Assembly (NCBI RefSeq): GCF_014645835.1
Contig: NZ_BMMM01000017.1
Coordinates: 110,081-174,080 of the forward strand
Direction of reading: 5' to 3'
Source of the DNA: Streptomyces albiflavescens
GTDB lineage: Bacteria > Actinomycetota > Actinomycetes > Streptomycetales > Streptomycetaceae
DNA length: 64,000 nt
The notes under the pieces are model-generated. The model searched no databases. It was not told the origin of the DNA and saw only the letters and a list, made by a program, of their open reading frames with translations. The translations under genes were made by a program, and so were the position numbers. Each line of letters begins with the position of its first letter. The first letter of the stretch is position 1. Positions 46,651 to 56,062 of this stretch are shown here, piece after piece.

Positions 46651-47583
46651 ATGCCACGATCCCTCAGCTCATCCTTTCGCATGGCCGCGCTGGCCCTCCT
46701 CTGGGGCTCGGGCTTCCTCTGGATCAAGCTGGCCCTGAACCACGGCCTGTCCCCCGCGTACCTCACGGTCACCCGCTGTGCCCTCGGCACAGCGGTCCTG
46801 CTCGTCCTGGCCCGCTCGGCAGGCCAGCGCCTCCCCCGAACCCGCACCCTCTGGGGCCACTTGGCCGTCGCGGCCCTCTTCTGCAACGCGATCCCCTTCG
46901 CACTCTTCGCCCTGGGCGAGCAGACGGTCGACTCCGGCCTCGCGGGCGTCCTGAACGCGACGACCCCGCTCTGGTCCCTCCTCATCGGAGTCCTCCTGGG
47001 CACCGACCGCGCCCTGCGCCCCCTCCGCCTCACCGGCCTCCTGCTGGGCTTCGCCGGCGTCCTCCTGATCTTCGCCCCGTGGCGCCACGGAGATCTCGCC
47101 GGCTGGGGCACCCTGGCCCTCCTGGCCGCGGCGGCCAGCTATGCGATCGCCTTCGCCTACATGGCCCGCCACCTCACCGCCCACGGCGCCCCCCTGGCCG
47201 TATCAGCGGCCCAACTCCTCACCGCCACAGCCTGGAGCACCCTGGCCCTCCCCACCGCGGGCCCACTCCACAAGGTCGACGCGACGGCCCTCGTGGCGGT
47301 CACCGTCCTCGGCGTCTTCGCCACGGGCATCACCTTCTACCTCAACTACCGCATGATCGCCGAAGAGGGTCCCACCAGCGCGGCGACAGTCGGCTACCTG
47401 CTCCCCGTCGTCTCCGTGGCCCTGGGCGCGCTGGTCCTCGACGAGCACCTGGGCCTACGCGTCATGGCGGGCATGGCGGTGGTCCTCACCGGAGTGGCGA
47501 TGTCACGCAAGAAGCCGCACGCCGTGGCCACCAGCCCTCAACCACCCGCACCCGCCGCACCCGCACCCGCGAACGCACGGTAG
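46651..47583 (+). CDS. EamA/DMT-family permease
   Basis: A 310-aa inner-membrane drug/metabolite transporter with ten predicted spans and two EamA repeats. The first starts MAALALLWGSGFLWIKLALN and includes ATTPLWSLLIG; the second runs from about residue 150, with GPTSAATVGYLLPVVSVALG. A Pro/Ala tail ends the protein. Start ATG 46651 avoids the palindromic operator; ATG 46600 is an alternative. Probably exports an amino acid or metabolite under control of the divergent LysR protein. Confidence 0.88.
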   Translation: MPRSLSSSFRMAALALLWGSGFLWIKLALNHGLSPAYLTVTRCALGTAVLLVLARSAGQRLPRTRTLWGHLAVAALFCNAIPFALFALGEQTVDSGLAGVLNATTPLWSLLIGVLLGTDRALRPLRLTGLLLGFAGVLLIFAPWRHGDLAGWGTLALLAAAASYAIAFAYMARHLTAHGAPLAVSAAQLLTATAWSTLALPTAGPLHKVDATALVAVTVLGVFATGITFYLNYRMIAEEGPTSAATVGYLLPVVSVALGALVLDEHLGLRVMAGMAVVLTGVAMSRKKPHAVATSPQPPAPAAPAPANAR

Positions 47584-47647
47584 AGGCCAGGTAGAGGCCG
47601 TGCCCGACCCCCCACCGCCCCGCAGGCGAACCGCACCCCCGGAGGCC

Positions 47648-50644
47648 TCACGCCCCGTAGAAGAGCTCCTCGACAACGGCCCGAGCCCGACGCGTCGTAC
47701 GCCGGTAGTCATCGAGCATGTCCCCGACATGCCCCGGCCCATATCCCAAGTACCGTCCCACCGCGGCAAGTTCACGCCCGCCCGAGGGGAAGGTGTCCCC
47801 CGCCCGCCCGCGCACGAGCATCACCGCGTTGCGCACCCGTGTGGCCAGCACCCACGCCTCGTCCAGTATCGCCGCGTCCTCTGTGGACAGGAGCTCCGCG
47901 GCACAGGCGGCGGCGAGCGCGGCCCGCGTCCGAGTGGTCCGCAGCCCCGGCTCCACCCACCCCTGCTGCAGCTGCAGCAACTGCACGGTCCACTCCACGT
48001 CGGACAGCCCACCTCGTCCGAGCTTGGTGTGCAGCGTGGGATCCGCCCCCCGCGGCAACCGCTCGGACTCCATCCGCGCCTTCAGCCGCCGGATCTCCCG
48101 GACGGCCTCATCCCCGAGCCCCTCCGCCGGATACCGCAACGGATCGACCAACTCGATGAACCGGCGCCCCAAATCGTCGTCCCCCGCCACGACTTCGGCC
48201 CGCAGCAGAGCCTGCGACTCCCACACCAGCGACCAGCGCCGGTAGTACGCCTCATAGGACTTCAACGTCCGTACGAGCGGTCCGGACTTCCCCTCGGGCC
48301 GCAAATCCGCGTCGATCAACAGCGGCGGATCCGTACTGGGGATCTGCAGCAGCCGCCGCATCTCGGACACCACCGCGTTCGCGGCCCGAGCGGCCTCCTG
48401 CTCGTCCACCCCGTCCCGAGGCTCATGCACGAACAGCACATCCGCGTCGGACCCGTAACCGAGCTCGTGCCCGCCGAACCGTCCCATCCCGATGATGGTG
48501 AACCGGGTGGGGAGCGTCTCCCCCCACCCGTCCCGCACCACGGCCCGCAGGGTCCCCGCGAGCGTCGCCGCCGTCAGATCGGAAACGGCACCCCCCACCA
48601 GGTCCACCAGCGCACCCTGGTCGGCGACAGCCGGCGTCTCCTCGGTGCCGTAGGAGGCGACGATGTCCGCCGCGGCCGTACGGAACAGCTCCCGCCGCCG
48701 CACCCCACGCGCCGCGGTGACCGCCTGCTCACCCCCGGTCGCGCGCCCCACGGCCGCGAGGATCTCCTGCTCCAGGTGGGCCCTGGACCTCGGCTCGAGC
48801 CCACCACCGTCCCCGTCCCCGAGCAGCGCCACCGCTTCCGGCGCACGCATCAGCAAGTCAGGAGCGAGCCGCCCCGCCGACAGCACCCGCGCAAGGTTCT
48901 CGGCCGCGGCGCCCTCGTCCCTCAACAGCCGCAGATACCAAGGGGTCTTGCCCAGCGCATCCGACACCTTCCGAAAGTTCAACAACCCGGCATCGGGATC
49001 GGCGGAGTCCGCGAACCACCCCAACAACACGGGCAGCAAGGTCCGTTGGATCGCGGCCTTGCGCGTGACACCGGAGGCCAGCGCCTCCAGATGCCGCAGC
49101 GCCGCGGCCGGATCGGCGTACCCGAGCGCGACGAGCCGTTCCCGAGCCGCGTCGGGACTCAACCGGGCCTCACCGGGAGCGAGTTGGGCAACGGCATCGA
49201 GCAGCGGCCGGTAGAACAACTTCTCGTGCAGCCGCCGCACCACGGCCGCATGCCGCTTCCACTCACGGTTCAGCTCGACGACAGGATCGGACCGCAACCC
49301 CAGCGACCGCCCGATGCGCCGCAGATCGGCTTCGTTCTCCGGCACGAGATGCGTACGCCTCAGCCGGTACAGCTGGATCCGATGCTCCATGGACCGCAGA
49401 AACCGGTACGCCGCGTCGAGCTGGACGGCATCGGCGCGCCCCACATACCCACCCGCGGCCAGCGCCTTCAGGGCGTCGAGCGTGGTTCCGCTGCGCAGCG
49501 ACGTATCGGCACGCGCGTGCACCAACTGGAGCAGCTGCACGGCGAATTCGACATCTCTCAGTCCGCCCGGCCCGAGTTTCAGCTCACGCTCGATCTGGGT
49601 GGCAGGGATGTTCTCGACGACCCGCCGGCGCATCTTCTGCACATCGGCGACGAAGTTGTCGCGCTCGGCGGCATGCCACACCAGGGGCGCCAGCGTGGCC
49701 ACGTACTCCTCGCCGAGCTCGATGTCACCGGCCACGGGCCGGGCCTTGAGCAGCGCCTGGAACTCCCAGGTCTTGGCCCACCGCTGGTAATAGGCGAGAT
49801 GGCTGCTCAACGTCCGCACCAGCGGCCCGTTCCGCCCCTCGGGCCGCAGGTTGGCGTCCACCGGCCAGATGCTGCCCTCGATGGTCGTCTCGGAGCAGAT
49901 CCGCATCATGTGAGAGGCCAGCCGGGTCGCGGCCTGAACGGCCTTCCCCTCATCGGCCCCGTCGACGGCCTCGCCCACGAAGATCACATCGACGTCGGAC
50001 ACGTAATTGAGCTCGTGGCCCCCGCACTTGCCCATCGCGATCACCGCGAGCCGGCACAGCGCGGCGTCCTCGGGCGCGGCGGTCCGGGCGATCGCGAGCG
50101 CGGCACGCAGGGTCGCGGTGGCGAGGTCGGCGAGCTCGGCGGCGGTCTGGGCGAGATCGGTGGTGCCGCACACGTCGCGCGCGGCGATGGACAGCAGGCA
50201 GCGCCGGTAGGCGACACGCAGCGAGACCGGATCGGTCGCCCCGGCCAGCCCCCGCTCGAACTCGGCCACCCCGGGGTGCAGGTCCTGCGGCTCGTACGTC
50301 ACGAGCGCCTGCCAGTCGCTCGGGTGCCGTGCGAGATGGTCGGCGAGCGCGGCGGAGGCGCCGAGAACGCCGAGCAGCCGGTCCCGCAGCGGCTTCGCCG
50401 CGATCAGCGTGTCGAGGAGCTCCCGCTGGGCCGTGTGCCCGTCGTGCGCCTCGACGAGCCGGACGAGACCGTGCAGCGCCAGATCCGGATCGGCGGTCGC
50501 GCCCAGCGCGTCCAGGAGCACAGGATCGGACCGTACGGGCTCCAGCTCGGCGCTCTCCAGGAGGCGCTCGGCGGCCGAGGGATCGGTGAAGCCGTGCCGC
50601 AGCAGCCGCGAAAAGGTACTGCTTCTGCGCCCCGGCGCCGTCAT
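47648..50644 (-). CDS. glnE: bifunctional glutamine synthetase adenylyltransferase/adenylyl-removing enzyme
   Basis: A 998-aa cytoplasmic enzyme that attaches AMP to, and removes it from, type I glutamine synthetase. Two nucleotidyltransferase domains are visible. The N-terminal deadenylylase has GKCGGHELNYVSDVDVIFV near 203. The C-terminal adenylylase has GMGRFGGHELGYGSDADVLF near 720. Linker helices (HRIQLYRLRRTHLVP) lie between. Length is normal. ATG 50644 has AGGAGG 7 bp upstream. GSI itself (glnA) is outside the window; GSII here is not its substrate. Confidence 0.96.
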   Translation of the reverse strand: MTAPGRRSSTFSRLLRHGFTDPSAAERLLESAELEPVRSDPVLLDALGATADPDLALHGLVRLVEAHDGHTAQRELLDTLIAAKPLRDRLLGVLGASAALADHLARHPSDWQALVTYEPQDLHPGVAEFERGLAGATDPVSLRVAYRRCLLSIAARDVCGTTDLAQTAAELADLATATLRAALAIARTAAPEDAALCRLAVIAMGKCGGHELNYVSDVDVIFVGEAVDGADEGKAVQAATRLASHMMRICSETTIEGSIWPVDANLRPEGRNGPLVRTLSSHLAYYQRWAKTWEFQALLKARPVAGDIELGEEYVATLAPLVWHAAERDNFVADVQKMRRRVVENIPATQIERELKLGPGGLRDVEFAVQLLQLVHARADTSLRSGTTLDALKALAAGGYVGRADAVQLDAAYRFLRSMEHRIQLYRLRRTHLVPENEADLRRIGRSLGLRSDPVVELNREWKRHAAVVRRLHEKLFYRPLLDAVAQLAPGEARLSPDAARERLVALGYADPAAALRHLEALASGVTRKAAIQRTLLPVLLGWFADSADPDAGLLNFRKVSDALGKTPWYLRLLRDEGAAAENLARVLSAGRLAPDLLMRAPEAVALLGDGDGGGLEPRSRAHLEQEILAAVGRATGGEQAVTAARGVRRRELFRTAAADIVASYGTEETPAVADQGALVDLVGGAVSDLTAATLAGTLRAVVRDGWGETLPTRFTIIGMGRFGGHELGYGSDADVLFVHEPRDGVDEQEAARAANAVVSEMRRLLQIPSTDPPLLIDADLRPEGKSGPLVRTLKSYEAYYRRWSLVWESQALLRAEVVAGDDDLGRRFIELVDPLRYPAEGLGDEAVREIRRLKARMESERLPRGADPTLHTKLGRGGLSDVEWTVQLLQLQQGWVEPGLRTTRTRAALAAACAAELLSTEDAAILDEAWVLATRVRNAVMLVRGRAGDTFPSGGRELAAVGRYLGYGPGHVGDMLDDYRRTTRRARAVVEELFYGA

Positions 50645-50802
50645 CCTCGGCCTCCTGTCGGATCAAGGTCGTACGTACTTGAGCGTAACCGCAGTCCCTG
50701 AGAGAAGCGCCGGGGCGGGCGGCCACGCCCGGAACCGATGACTTCCGCCGGTGTGCACGGTCTCCCCTACGGCGGGACCATGTCGATCGAGGAGGAGACC
50801 AC

Positions 50803-51315
50803 ATGTCCGGCACGCAACCGCAGACGGATCTCGACCCGCGCTACGGCAGCCCCGGGGCGACCGCGACCCCCTGGCCGGAGGCCCTGGCCCGACTGAAGGC
50901 GGCCGAGCTGTACTGGCTGTCGACGGTGCGGCCGGACGGCCGGCCGCATGTGACGCCGCTCCTCGGTGTCTGGCAGGACGGGGCGCTGCACTTCACGACG
51001 GGCGCGCGGGAGCGGAAGGCGCTGAACCTCGCCGGGAATCCGCACGTCGTGCTGACCACGGGGACCAACACGTGGGCGAAGGGCTACGACCTGGTCGTCG
51101 AGGGTGAGGCGGTGCGGGTGACCGACGACGCCCGGCTGCGCGATCTGGCCAAGGCGTGGGAGGAGAAGTACGGCGCCGAGTGGCACTTCGACGTAAGCAA
51201 GGGCGCGTTCCAGGGGCAGGAAGGGCCCTCCTTTGTCTTCACCGTGGCGCCGCGGACCGCTTTCGGCTTCGGTAAGGGGGAGCCGTTCAGCCAGACCCGA
51301 TGGCGGTTCCAGTGA
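50803..51315 (+). CDS. PPOX-class flavin/F420-binding oxidoreductase
   Basis: A 170-aa split-barrel protein of the pyridoxamine-phosphate-oxidase-like family. AELYWLSTVRPDGRPHVTPL is the flavin-binding signature, with LHFTTGARERKALNLAGNPH following. Many actinobacterial members use F420. ATG 50803 follows AGGAGGAGACCAC. The VOC gene starts 30 bp after its stop, an operon. Confidence 0.82.
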   Translation: MSGTQPQTDLDPRYGSPGATATPWPEALARLKAAELYWLSTVRPDGRPHVTPLLGVWQDGALHFTTGARERKALNLAGNPHVVLTTGTNTWAKGYDLVVEGEAVRVTDDARLRDLAKAWEEKYGAEWHFDVSKGAFQGQEGPSFVFTVAPRTAFGFGKGEPFSQTRWRFQ

Positions 51316-51345
51316 GGCGCTTCCGCGCGACAAAGGAGTCACCCA

Positions 51346-51783
51346 ATGGACATGACCCTCGAAGTGATCCTTCTGCCGGTCTCCGACGTGAACCGGGCGA
51401 AGGAGTTCTACCGGGACAAGGTCGGCTTCCACGTCGACCTGGACGGTGAGGTGATGGAGGGGGTGCGGATCGTGCAGCTGACGCCGCCCGGTTCCGGGTG
51501 TTCCATCGCCCTCGTGGACGGGCTCCAGGTCCCGACAGGTACGCCGCAACCGGGGACGTACCACGGGATGCAGCTGTGCGTCACCGATGCCAAGGCGGCG
51601 TACGAGGAGCTCACGGCCCGGGGGCTCGACGTCAGCGAGCCGGTGGAGTTCGCGCCGCAGGACGGAGCCACGTTCATGTATTTCAAGGACCCGGACGGGA
51701 ACGGATGGGCGATCCAGGAGTACCGCCGGCGGGCCACCGAGCCGCTGCACCAGCTGCTGAGCACCCTGGCCGCCCAGCAGTAG
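51346..51783 (+). CDS. VOC (glyoxalase/dioxygenase-fold) protein
   Basis: A 145-aa vicinal-oxygen-chelate protein. VSDVNRAKEFYRDKVGFHVD is the repeat-one start, HGMQLCV the metal His region, and FMYFKDPDGNGWAIQEY the end motif with Glu. Likely a metal-dependent lyase or a resistance-type binding protein. ATG 51346 has AAAGGAG 7 bp upstream. Substrate unknown. Confidence 0.85.
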   Translation: MDMTLEVILLPVSDVNRAKEFYRDKVGFHVDLDGEVMEGVRIVQLTPPGSGCSIALVDGLQVPTGTPQPGTYHGMQLCVTDAKAAYEELTARGLDVSEPVEFAPQDGATFMYFKDPDGNGWAIQEYRRRATEPLHQLLSTLAAQQ

Positions 51784-52134
51784 TTCGCCCTCTCTTCATC
51801 CCTCCGGTTGGGGGACGTGCGGCGCGGAATGTTGGCATGTGCATGCCCTGTCCGCGCCGCCACCCTTCGACTCGAAGCCGGCCCTCTACACGGTCCCGTC
51901 CGAGGGCACGGGAAGGCGTGGCCGCACCGGGATTCCGGCCGCTGGCTGGGGCTCGCCATGGGACAGGGAGACAAGGAGTTGCCGCTCGAACTGCTCGCGG
52001 CGGTGGGCCAGACCCTTGCGCTTGAACCGAGCGCGTCCGGTCGGCCATGAGCGGAGCCGGATGATGGCTGCTGCCACAGTGACCGTTCCGCGCCTGACGG
52101 CCCACAGACGGCCCAGGGCGCGTGAGGCAGCCGC
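51784..52134. other. intergenic region with a doubtful remnant frame
   Basis: 350 bp between the VOC gene and the glnA2 terminator. A plus-strand frame from ATG 51958 to 52050 reads QGDKELPLELLAAVGQTLAL and ends ASGRP. It has moderate codon bias and might be a gene remnant, but no homology is obvious. Nothing else supported. Confidence 0.3.
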
Positions 52135-52163
52135 GGGGCCTGCGGTCGACGACCGCAGGCCCC
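52135..52163 (-). terminator. glnA2 terminator
   Basis: A perfect 13-bp stem, GGGGCCTGCGGTC with GACCGCAGGCCCC, and a 3-base loop, 37 bp after the glnA2 stop. The stem is symmetrical, so it could also end transcription from the left. Confidence 0.85.
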
Positions 52164-52199
52164 GTTTGCCGATCAGGAGAATGTGGCGCTGACCTGCGC

Positions 52200-53561
52200 C
52201 TACAGCACCGGCAGGTTCTTCCGCAGCTCGAACGCCGTCACCTCGGAGCGGTACTCCTCCCACTCCGACTTCTTGTTGCGCAGGAAGAAGTCGAAGACGT
52301 GCTCGCCGAGGGTCTCGGCGACCAGTTCGCTGCGCTGCATGAGGGCCAGGGCCTCGCCGAGGTTCTGGGGCAGGGGCTCGATGCCCATCGCCCGGCGCTC
52401 GCCGTCGGAGAGGGCCCAGACGTCGTCGTCGGCGCCGGGCGGGAGCTCGTAGCCCTCCTCGATGCCCTTGAGGCCCGCGGCCAGCAGCAGCGCGTACGCC
52501 AGGTAGGGGTTCGCGCCCGAGTCGATGGAGCGGACCTCGACGCGCGCGGAGCCGGTCTTGCCGGGCTTGTACATCGGGACGCGGACGAGGGCGGAACGGT
52601 TGTTGTGGCCCCAGCAGATGTACGAGGGGGCCTCGCCGCCGGCTCCCGCGGTGCGCTCCGAGCCGCCCCAGATGCGCTTGTAGGAGTTGACCCACTGGTT
52701 GGTGACGGCGGAGATCTCCGCCGCGTGCTTCAGCAGGCCCGCGATGAAGGAGCGGCCGACCTTGGAGAGCTGGTACTCCGAGCCGGACTCGTAGAAGGCG
52801 TTGCGGTCACCCTCGAAGAGGGAGAGGTGCGTGTGCATGCCGCTGCCCGGGTGCTCCGAGAAGGGCTTGGGCATGAACGTCGCCTGGACGCCCTGCTCCA
52901 GCGCCACCTGCTTCATGACCAGGCGGAACGTCATGATGTTGTCCGCCGTGGAGAGCGCGTCGGCGTAGCGGAGGTCGATCTCCTGCTGGCCGGGGGCGCC
53001 CTCGTGGTGGGAGAACTCGACCGAGATGCCCATCGACTCCAGCATGGTGATCGCCTGGCGGCGGAAGTCCATGCCCACGTTCTGCGGGGTGTGGTCGAAG
53101 TAGCCGGAGTTGTCGGCGGGGGTGGGCCGCGAACCGTCCAGCGGGCGGTCCTTCAGCAGGAAGAACTCGATCTCAGGGTGGGTGTAGAAGGTGAAGCCCA
53201 GGTCGGAGGTCTTCGCGAGGGCGCGCTTGAGGACGTAGCGCGGGTCCGCGAAGGACGGGGAGCCGTCGGGCATCAGGATGTCGCAGAACATCCGGGCCGT
53301 GCCGGGGGCCTCGGCGCGCCACGGCAGCACCTGGAAGGTGGACGGATCCGGCTTGGCGATCATGTCGGACTCGTAGACCCGGGCGAAGCCCTCGATCGCG
53401 GAGCCGTCGAAGCCGATGCCCTCGTCGAAGGCCTGTTCCAGCTCGGCCGGGGCCACGGCCACCGACTTGAGGAAGCCGAGTACGTCCGTGAACCACAGGC
53501 GTACGAACCGGATGTCCCGCTCCTCCAGTGTTCGGAGCACGAACTCCTGCTGCTTGTCCAT
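52200..53561 (-). CDS. glnA2: glutamine synthetase-like GlnA2 (gamma-glutamylpolyamine synthetase type)
   Basis: A 453-aa GS-fold ligase, the same length as S. coelicolor GlnA2. DKQQEFVLRTLEERDIRFVR begins the beta-grasp. FDGSAIEGFARVYESDM, EIEFFLLKD, HHEGAPGQQEIDL, PGSGMHTHLSLF and RVEVRSIDSGANPYLAYALL are present. The adenylylation-loop Tyr region typical of GSI-beta is absent. In S. coelicolor this protein glutamylates polyamines rather than making glutamine, and I infer the same. ATG 53561 has GGAAGCGGAAG upstream. The gene is divergent from hmp. Confidence 0.9.
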   Translation of the reverse strand: MDKQQEFVLRTLEERDIRFVRLWFTDVLGFLKSVAVAPAELEQAFDEGIGFDGSAIEGFARVYESDMIAKPDPSTFQVLPWRAEAPGTARMFCDILMPDGSPSFADPRYVLKRALAKTSDLGFTFYTHPEIEFFLLKDRPLDGSRPTPADNSGYFDHTPQNVGMDFRRQAITMLESMGISVEFSHHEGAPGQQEIDLRYADALSTADNIMTFRLVMKQVALEQGVQATFMPKPFSEHPGSGMHTHLSLFEGDRNAFYESGSEYQLSKVGRSFIAGLLKHAAEISAVTNQWVNSYKRIWGGSERTAGAGGEAPSYICWGHNNRSALVRVPMYKPGKTGSARVEVRSIDSGANPYLAYALLLAAGLKGIEEGYELPPGADDDVWALSDGERRAMGIEPLPQNLGEALALMQRSELVAETLGEHVFDFFLRNKKSEWEEYRSEVTAFELRKNLPVL

Positions 53562-53799
53562 CTTCCGCTTCCACCCATCCTTGCTGGTCAGGCCGCCTGC
53601 TCCCACGCCTCGTAGACGATCGGGGCACCTGAGCATCCCACCACAACACCATTTCATGCGCGTTGCGGACCTTGATCGCCCAGGCGATCGCGGTCTGAAC
53701 GCCTCGCGTACGGCAGGTGTCCAACTCTGACGCCCATCTTGCCTGCTGAGCCGCTCATCCGTAACAGCCGATCGCCTCGGCCTCCCCTCCCCTTTTAAT

Positions 53800-53816
53800 T
53801 TGCATCTCAGATGCAA
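53800..53816. promoter_or_regulatory. palindromic operator upstream of the flavohaemoprotein gene
   Basis: TTGCATCT-C-AGATGCAA, perfect 8-bp arms, 38 bp before the hmp start in an AT-richer promoter. Its core resembles Streptomyces NsrR sites before hmpA genes. The Rrf2 regulator gene just downstream of hmp is the likely binder. Confidence 0.7.
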
Positions 53817-53854
53817 GTTTTACTACTGTGCGCAACGGACGAGAGGAGTCCCCG

Positions 53855-55042
53855 ATGCTGTCCGAGCAGTCCGCCGCCACCGTGCGCGCCACCCTTCCCG
53901 CCGTCGCCGGAGCCATCGACGAGATCACCGAGCGCTTCTACGAAGGGCTGTTCACCGCCCACCCCGAGCTGCTGCGCGATCTCTTCAACCGCGGCAACCA
54001 GGCCGCCGGCACCCAGCGGCGCGCCCTGGCCGGTTCGATCGCCGCCTTCGCCACGTATCTCGTGGACCGCCCGGACGAGCGCCCCGACGCGATGCTCCAG
54101 CGCATCGCCCACAAGCACGCCTCCCTGGGGATCGCGCCCGAGCAGTACGAGGTCGTCCACGAGCACCTCTTCGCGGCGATCGCCGAGATACTCGGCGACG
54201 CGGTCACCCCCGAGGTCGCGGCCGCCTGGACCGAGGTCTACTGGCTGATGGCGAACGCCCTCATCGCCATCGAGCGGCGGCTGTACGAGGGGCGGGGCGG
54301 CGGCGGATGGCGGGAGTGGGAGGTCGTCGAACGCGTCGAGGAGACCGCCGACGTCGCCACCTTCTGGCTGCGCCCTGCCGACGGCACACCGGTGCCCGAC
54401 TTCCGGCCGGGACAGTACGTCTCGGTCCAGGTCGAACTGCCGGACGGCGCCCGCCAGATACGCCAGTACAGCCTCTCCGGCGCACCCGGTTCATCCGCCC
54501 ACCGGATCAGCGTGAAGCGAGTGCACGGGGACGCCGCGCCCGACGGCGAGGTGTCGAACCACCTCCACGCGCGCATGGAGGTGGGCAACAGGCTCCGGCT
54601 CTCCGACCCGTACGGCGATCTGGTACTGGACGCCGACGAGGCGCCGCTCCTCCTCGCCTCCGCCGGGATCGGCGTCACCCCCATGATCGCGATGCTGGAG
54701 CAGCTGGCGGTCACCGGACACCGCGGCCCGGTCACCGTCGTCCACGCGGACCGCTCCCCGGCCGAGCACGCGCTGCGGGCCGACCACGAGGCGTACGCCG
54801 GCAAGCTCCCGGACGCGGCCGTCCACTTCTGGTACGAGCGCCCGGAGCCGGGCCACCCGGCCGACCGCACGGGCCTGGTCGATCTCTCCGCGATGGCGAT
54901 CACGTCGGGCACGCGCGCGTACCTGTGCGGTCCGCTGCCCTTCATGCGGGCGGTACGAACACAGCTCATCGGCAAGGGCGTGGCCGCCGCCGACATCCAC
55001 TACGAGGTGTTCGGGCCCGACCTCTGGCTCGCCCAGGACTGA
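53855..55042 (+). CDS. hmp: flavohaemoprotein / nitric-oxide dioxygenase-like
   Basis: A 395-aa Hmp-type enzyme that would oxidise NO to nitrate. Globin domain at about 1-135 with the proximal His H88 in IAHKHASLGIAPEQYEVVHE. FAD domain with RQYSLSGAP near 205 and the NAD(P) domain with ASAGIGVTPMIAML near 270. The end YEVFGPDLW is the conserved C-terminus. ATG 53855 has GAGGAG 6 bp upstream; the longer frame starting at 53828 is upstream of it. The NsrR-like palindrome and the Rrf2 gene suggest NO-induced control. Confidence 0.92.
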   Translation: MLSEQSAATVRATLPAVAGAIDEITERFYEGLFTAHPELLRDLFNRGNQAAGTQRRALAGSIAAFATYLVDRPDERPDAMLQRIAHKHASLGIAPEQYEVVHEHLFAAIAEILGDAVTPEVAAAWTEVYWLMANALIAIERRLYEGRGGGGWREWEVVERVEETADVATFWLRPADGTPVPDFRPGQYVSVQVELPDGARQIRQYSLSGAPGSSAHRISVKRVHGDAAPDGEVSNHLHARMEVGNRLRLSDPYGDLVLDADEAPLLLASAGIGVTPMIAMLEQLAVTGHRGPVTVVHADRSPAEHALRADHEAYAGKLPDAAVHFWYERPEPGHPADRTGLVDLSAMAITSGTRAYLCGPLPFMRAVRTQLIGKGVAAADIHYEVFGPDLWLAQD

Positions 55043-55099
55043 GCCGAGCACGGCTGAGTCGAGCACGGCCGAGCCGACCACCGCCGGGAGATCCCGGTC

Positions 55100-55215
55100 C
55101 GTATAGCAGGGCCTGGAGATCAAGTCCCGGAGATCAGGGCCCGAGAGCAAGACCCGGAGAGCAGGGCCGGAGAGCAGGACCCGGAGATCAGGGCCTGGAG
55201 ATCAGGGCCTGGAGA
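55100..55215. repeat. degenerate tandem repeat GGAGATCAGGGCC
   Basis: About eight imperfect direct copies of a 12-14-bp unit (CCTGGAGATCAAGT, CCCGGAGATCAGGG, CCCGGAGAGCAGGG and similar). It fills the gap between hmp and the convergent Rrf2 gene and runs into the last codons of the latter. Confidence 0.8.
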
Positions 55216-55633
55216 TGCCCAGCAGCAGCGGCCCGGTCGGCTCGGCGACCATGTCCGCCACCGTCAGCGGGTCCAGCGAGGCGAAGAACGCCTCCTGGGC
55301 CCGTCGCAGCGCGCCCCGCAGACGGCACGCGGAGTTCAGTGGACACGGCGTGGCCCCCTCGCACTCCACGACGTCGCCGTCCCCCTCGAAAGTGCGCACG
55401 ACGGTGCCGACCGAGGCCGTGCGGCCCGCCTCGGTGAGCGCGAGACCGCCGCCCCGGCCCCGGCGGGCCGCGAGCAGGCCGAGGTGCTGGAGCTCGGCGA
55501 CGACCTTCGCGGCATGCGTGTACGGCACGTCCATGTCCGCCGCGACCTCGCGGGTCGTGGGAGTGGACTCGCCCGCGACGGCAAGCCGCATCAGAACGCG
55601 CAGGGCCAGATCGGTGGAACGCAAGAGCCGCAT
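55202..55633 (-). CDS. Rrf2-family regulator, NsrR-like
   Basis: A 143-aa Rrf2 protein. The winged helix (RLLRSTDLALRVLMRLAVAG, then YTHAAKVVAELQHLGLL) is followed by three Cys in VECEGATPCPLNSAC, spaced as in NsrR/RsrR iron-sulfur regulators. An Fe-S cluster that senses NO or redox is therefore likely. ATG 55633 is used; ATG 55657 lies in frame upstream. It converges on hmp; the palindrome before hmp is its probable site. The C-terminal end falls in the tandem repeat and may be drifting. Confidence 0.85.
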   Translation of the reverse strand: MRLLRSTDLALRVLMRLAVAGESTPTTREVAADMDVPYTHAAKVVAELQHLGLLAARRGRGGGLALTEAGRTASVGTVVRTFEGDGDVVECEGATPCPLNSACRLRGALRRAQEAFFASLDPLTVADMVAEPTGPLLLGISRP

Positions 55634-55697
55634 ACCACGAGCGTAGATAATGCGCATCCACGGTTCAAATTAATCGGCGCGGTTCGGGCGGGCCGGG

Positions 55698-55872
55698 ACG
55701 CGGTCACTTCGCAACGGCGCACGCATGGTCGCTTCGCATCAGCGCAGGAACGGTGTCGTGGTCGCTGCGCACGAACGGTCTCGTGGTCACGGCGCAAGAA
55801 TGGTCTCGTGGTCGCCACGCAGGAACGGTCTCGTGGTCGTGGCGCAAGAATGGTCTCGTGGTCACGGCGCAA
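55698..55872. repeat. 25-bp minisatellite, seven copies
   Basis: Seven head-to-tail copies of a 25-bp unit, GAACGGTCTCGTGGTCACGG plus CGCAA, start at 55698, 55723, 55748, 55773, 55798, 55823 and 55848. The first two are degenerate, the last five nearly identical. An eighth copy begins at 55873 and decays. 25 is not a multiple of three, so it encodes no periodic peptide. It lies between divergent genes. Confidence 0.9.
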
Positions 55873-56062
55873 GAACGACCTCCCCTCGGCGGCCCACGAG
55901 CGGCCTCTTTACGGCGACGTCAACCACCCTCGCCACGAAACCCTCCCGCGCGCCGCGACGAAAGCCGCGTCTTCGGCCATTCCGGTACCCTCGCTGCCTG
56001 CGTTCCCTCCTCCCCCACTACGATCAGCGCACCCGACCGTCCCATCCCCATAAGGACTCGCC

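Noticed and set aside
55698..55872. Possible CRISPR array
   Set aside because: The 25-bp units are contiguous with no spacers and no cas genes lie nearby; it is a tandem minisatellite.
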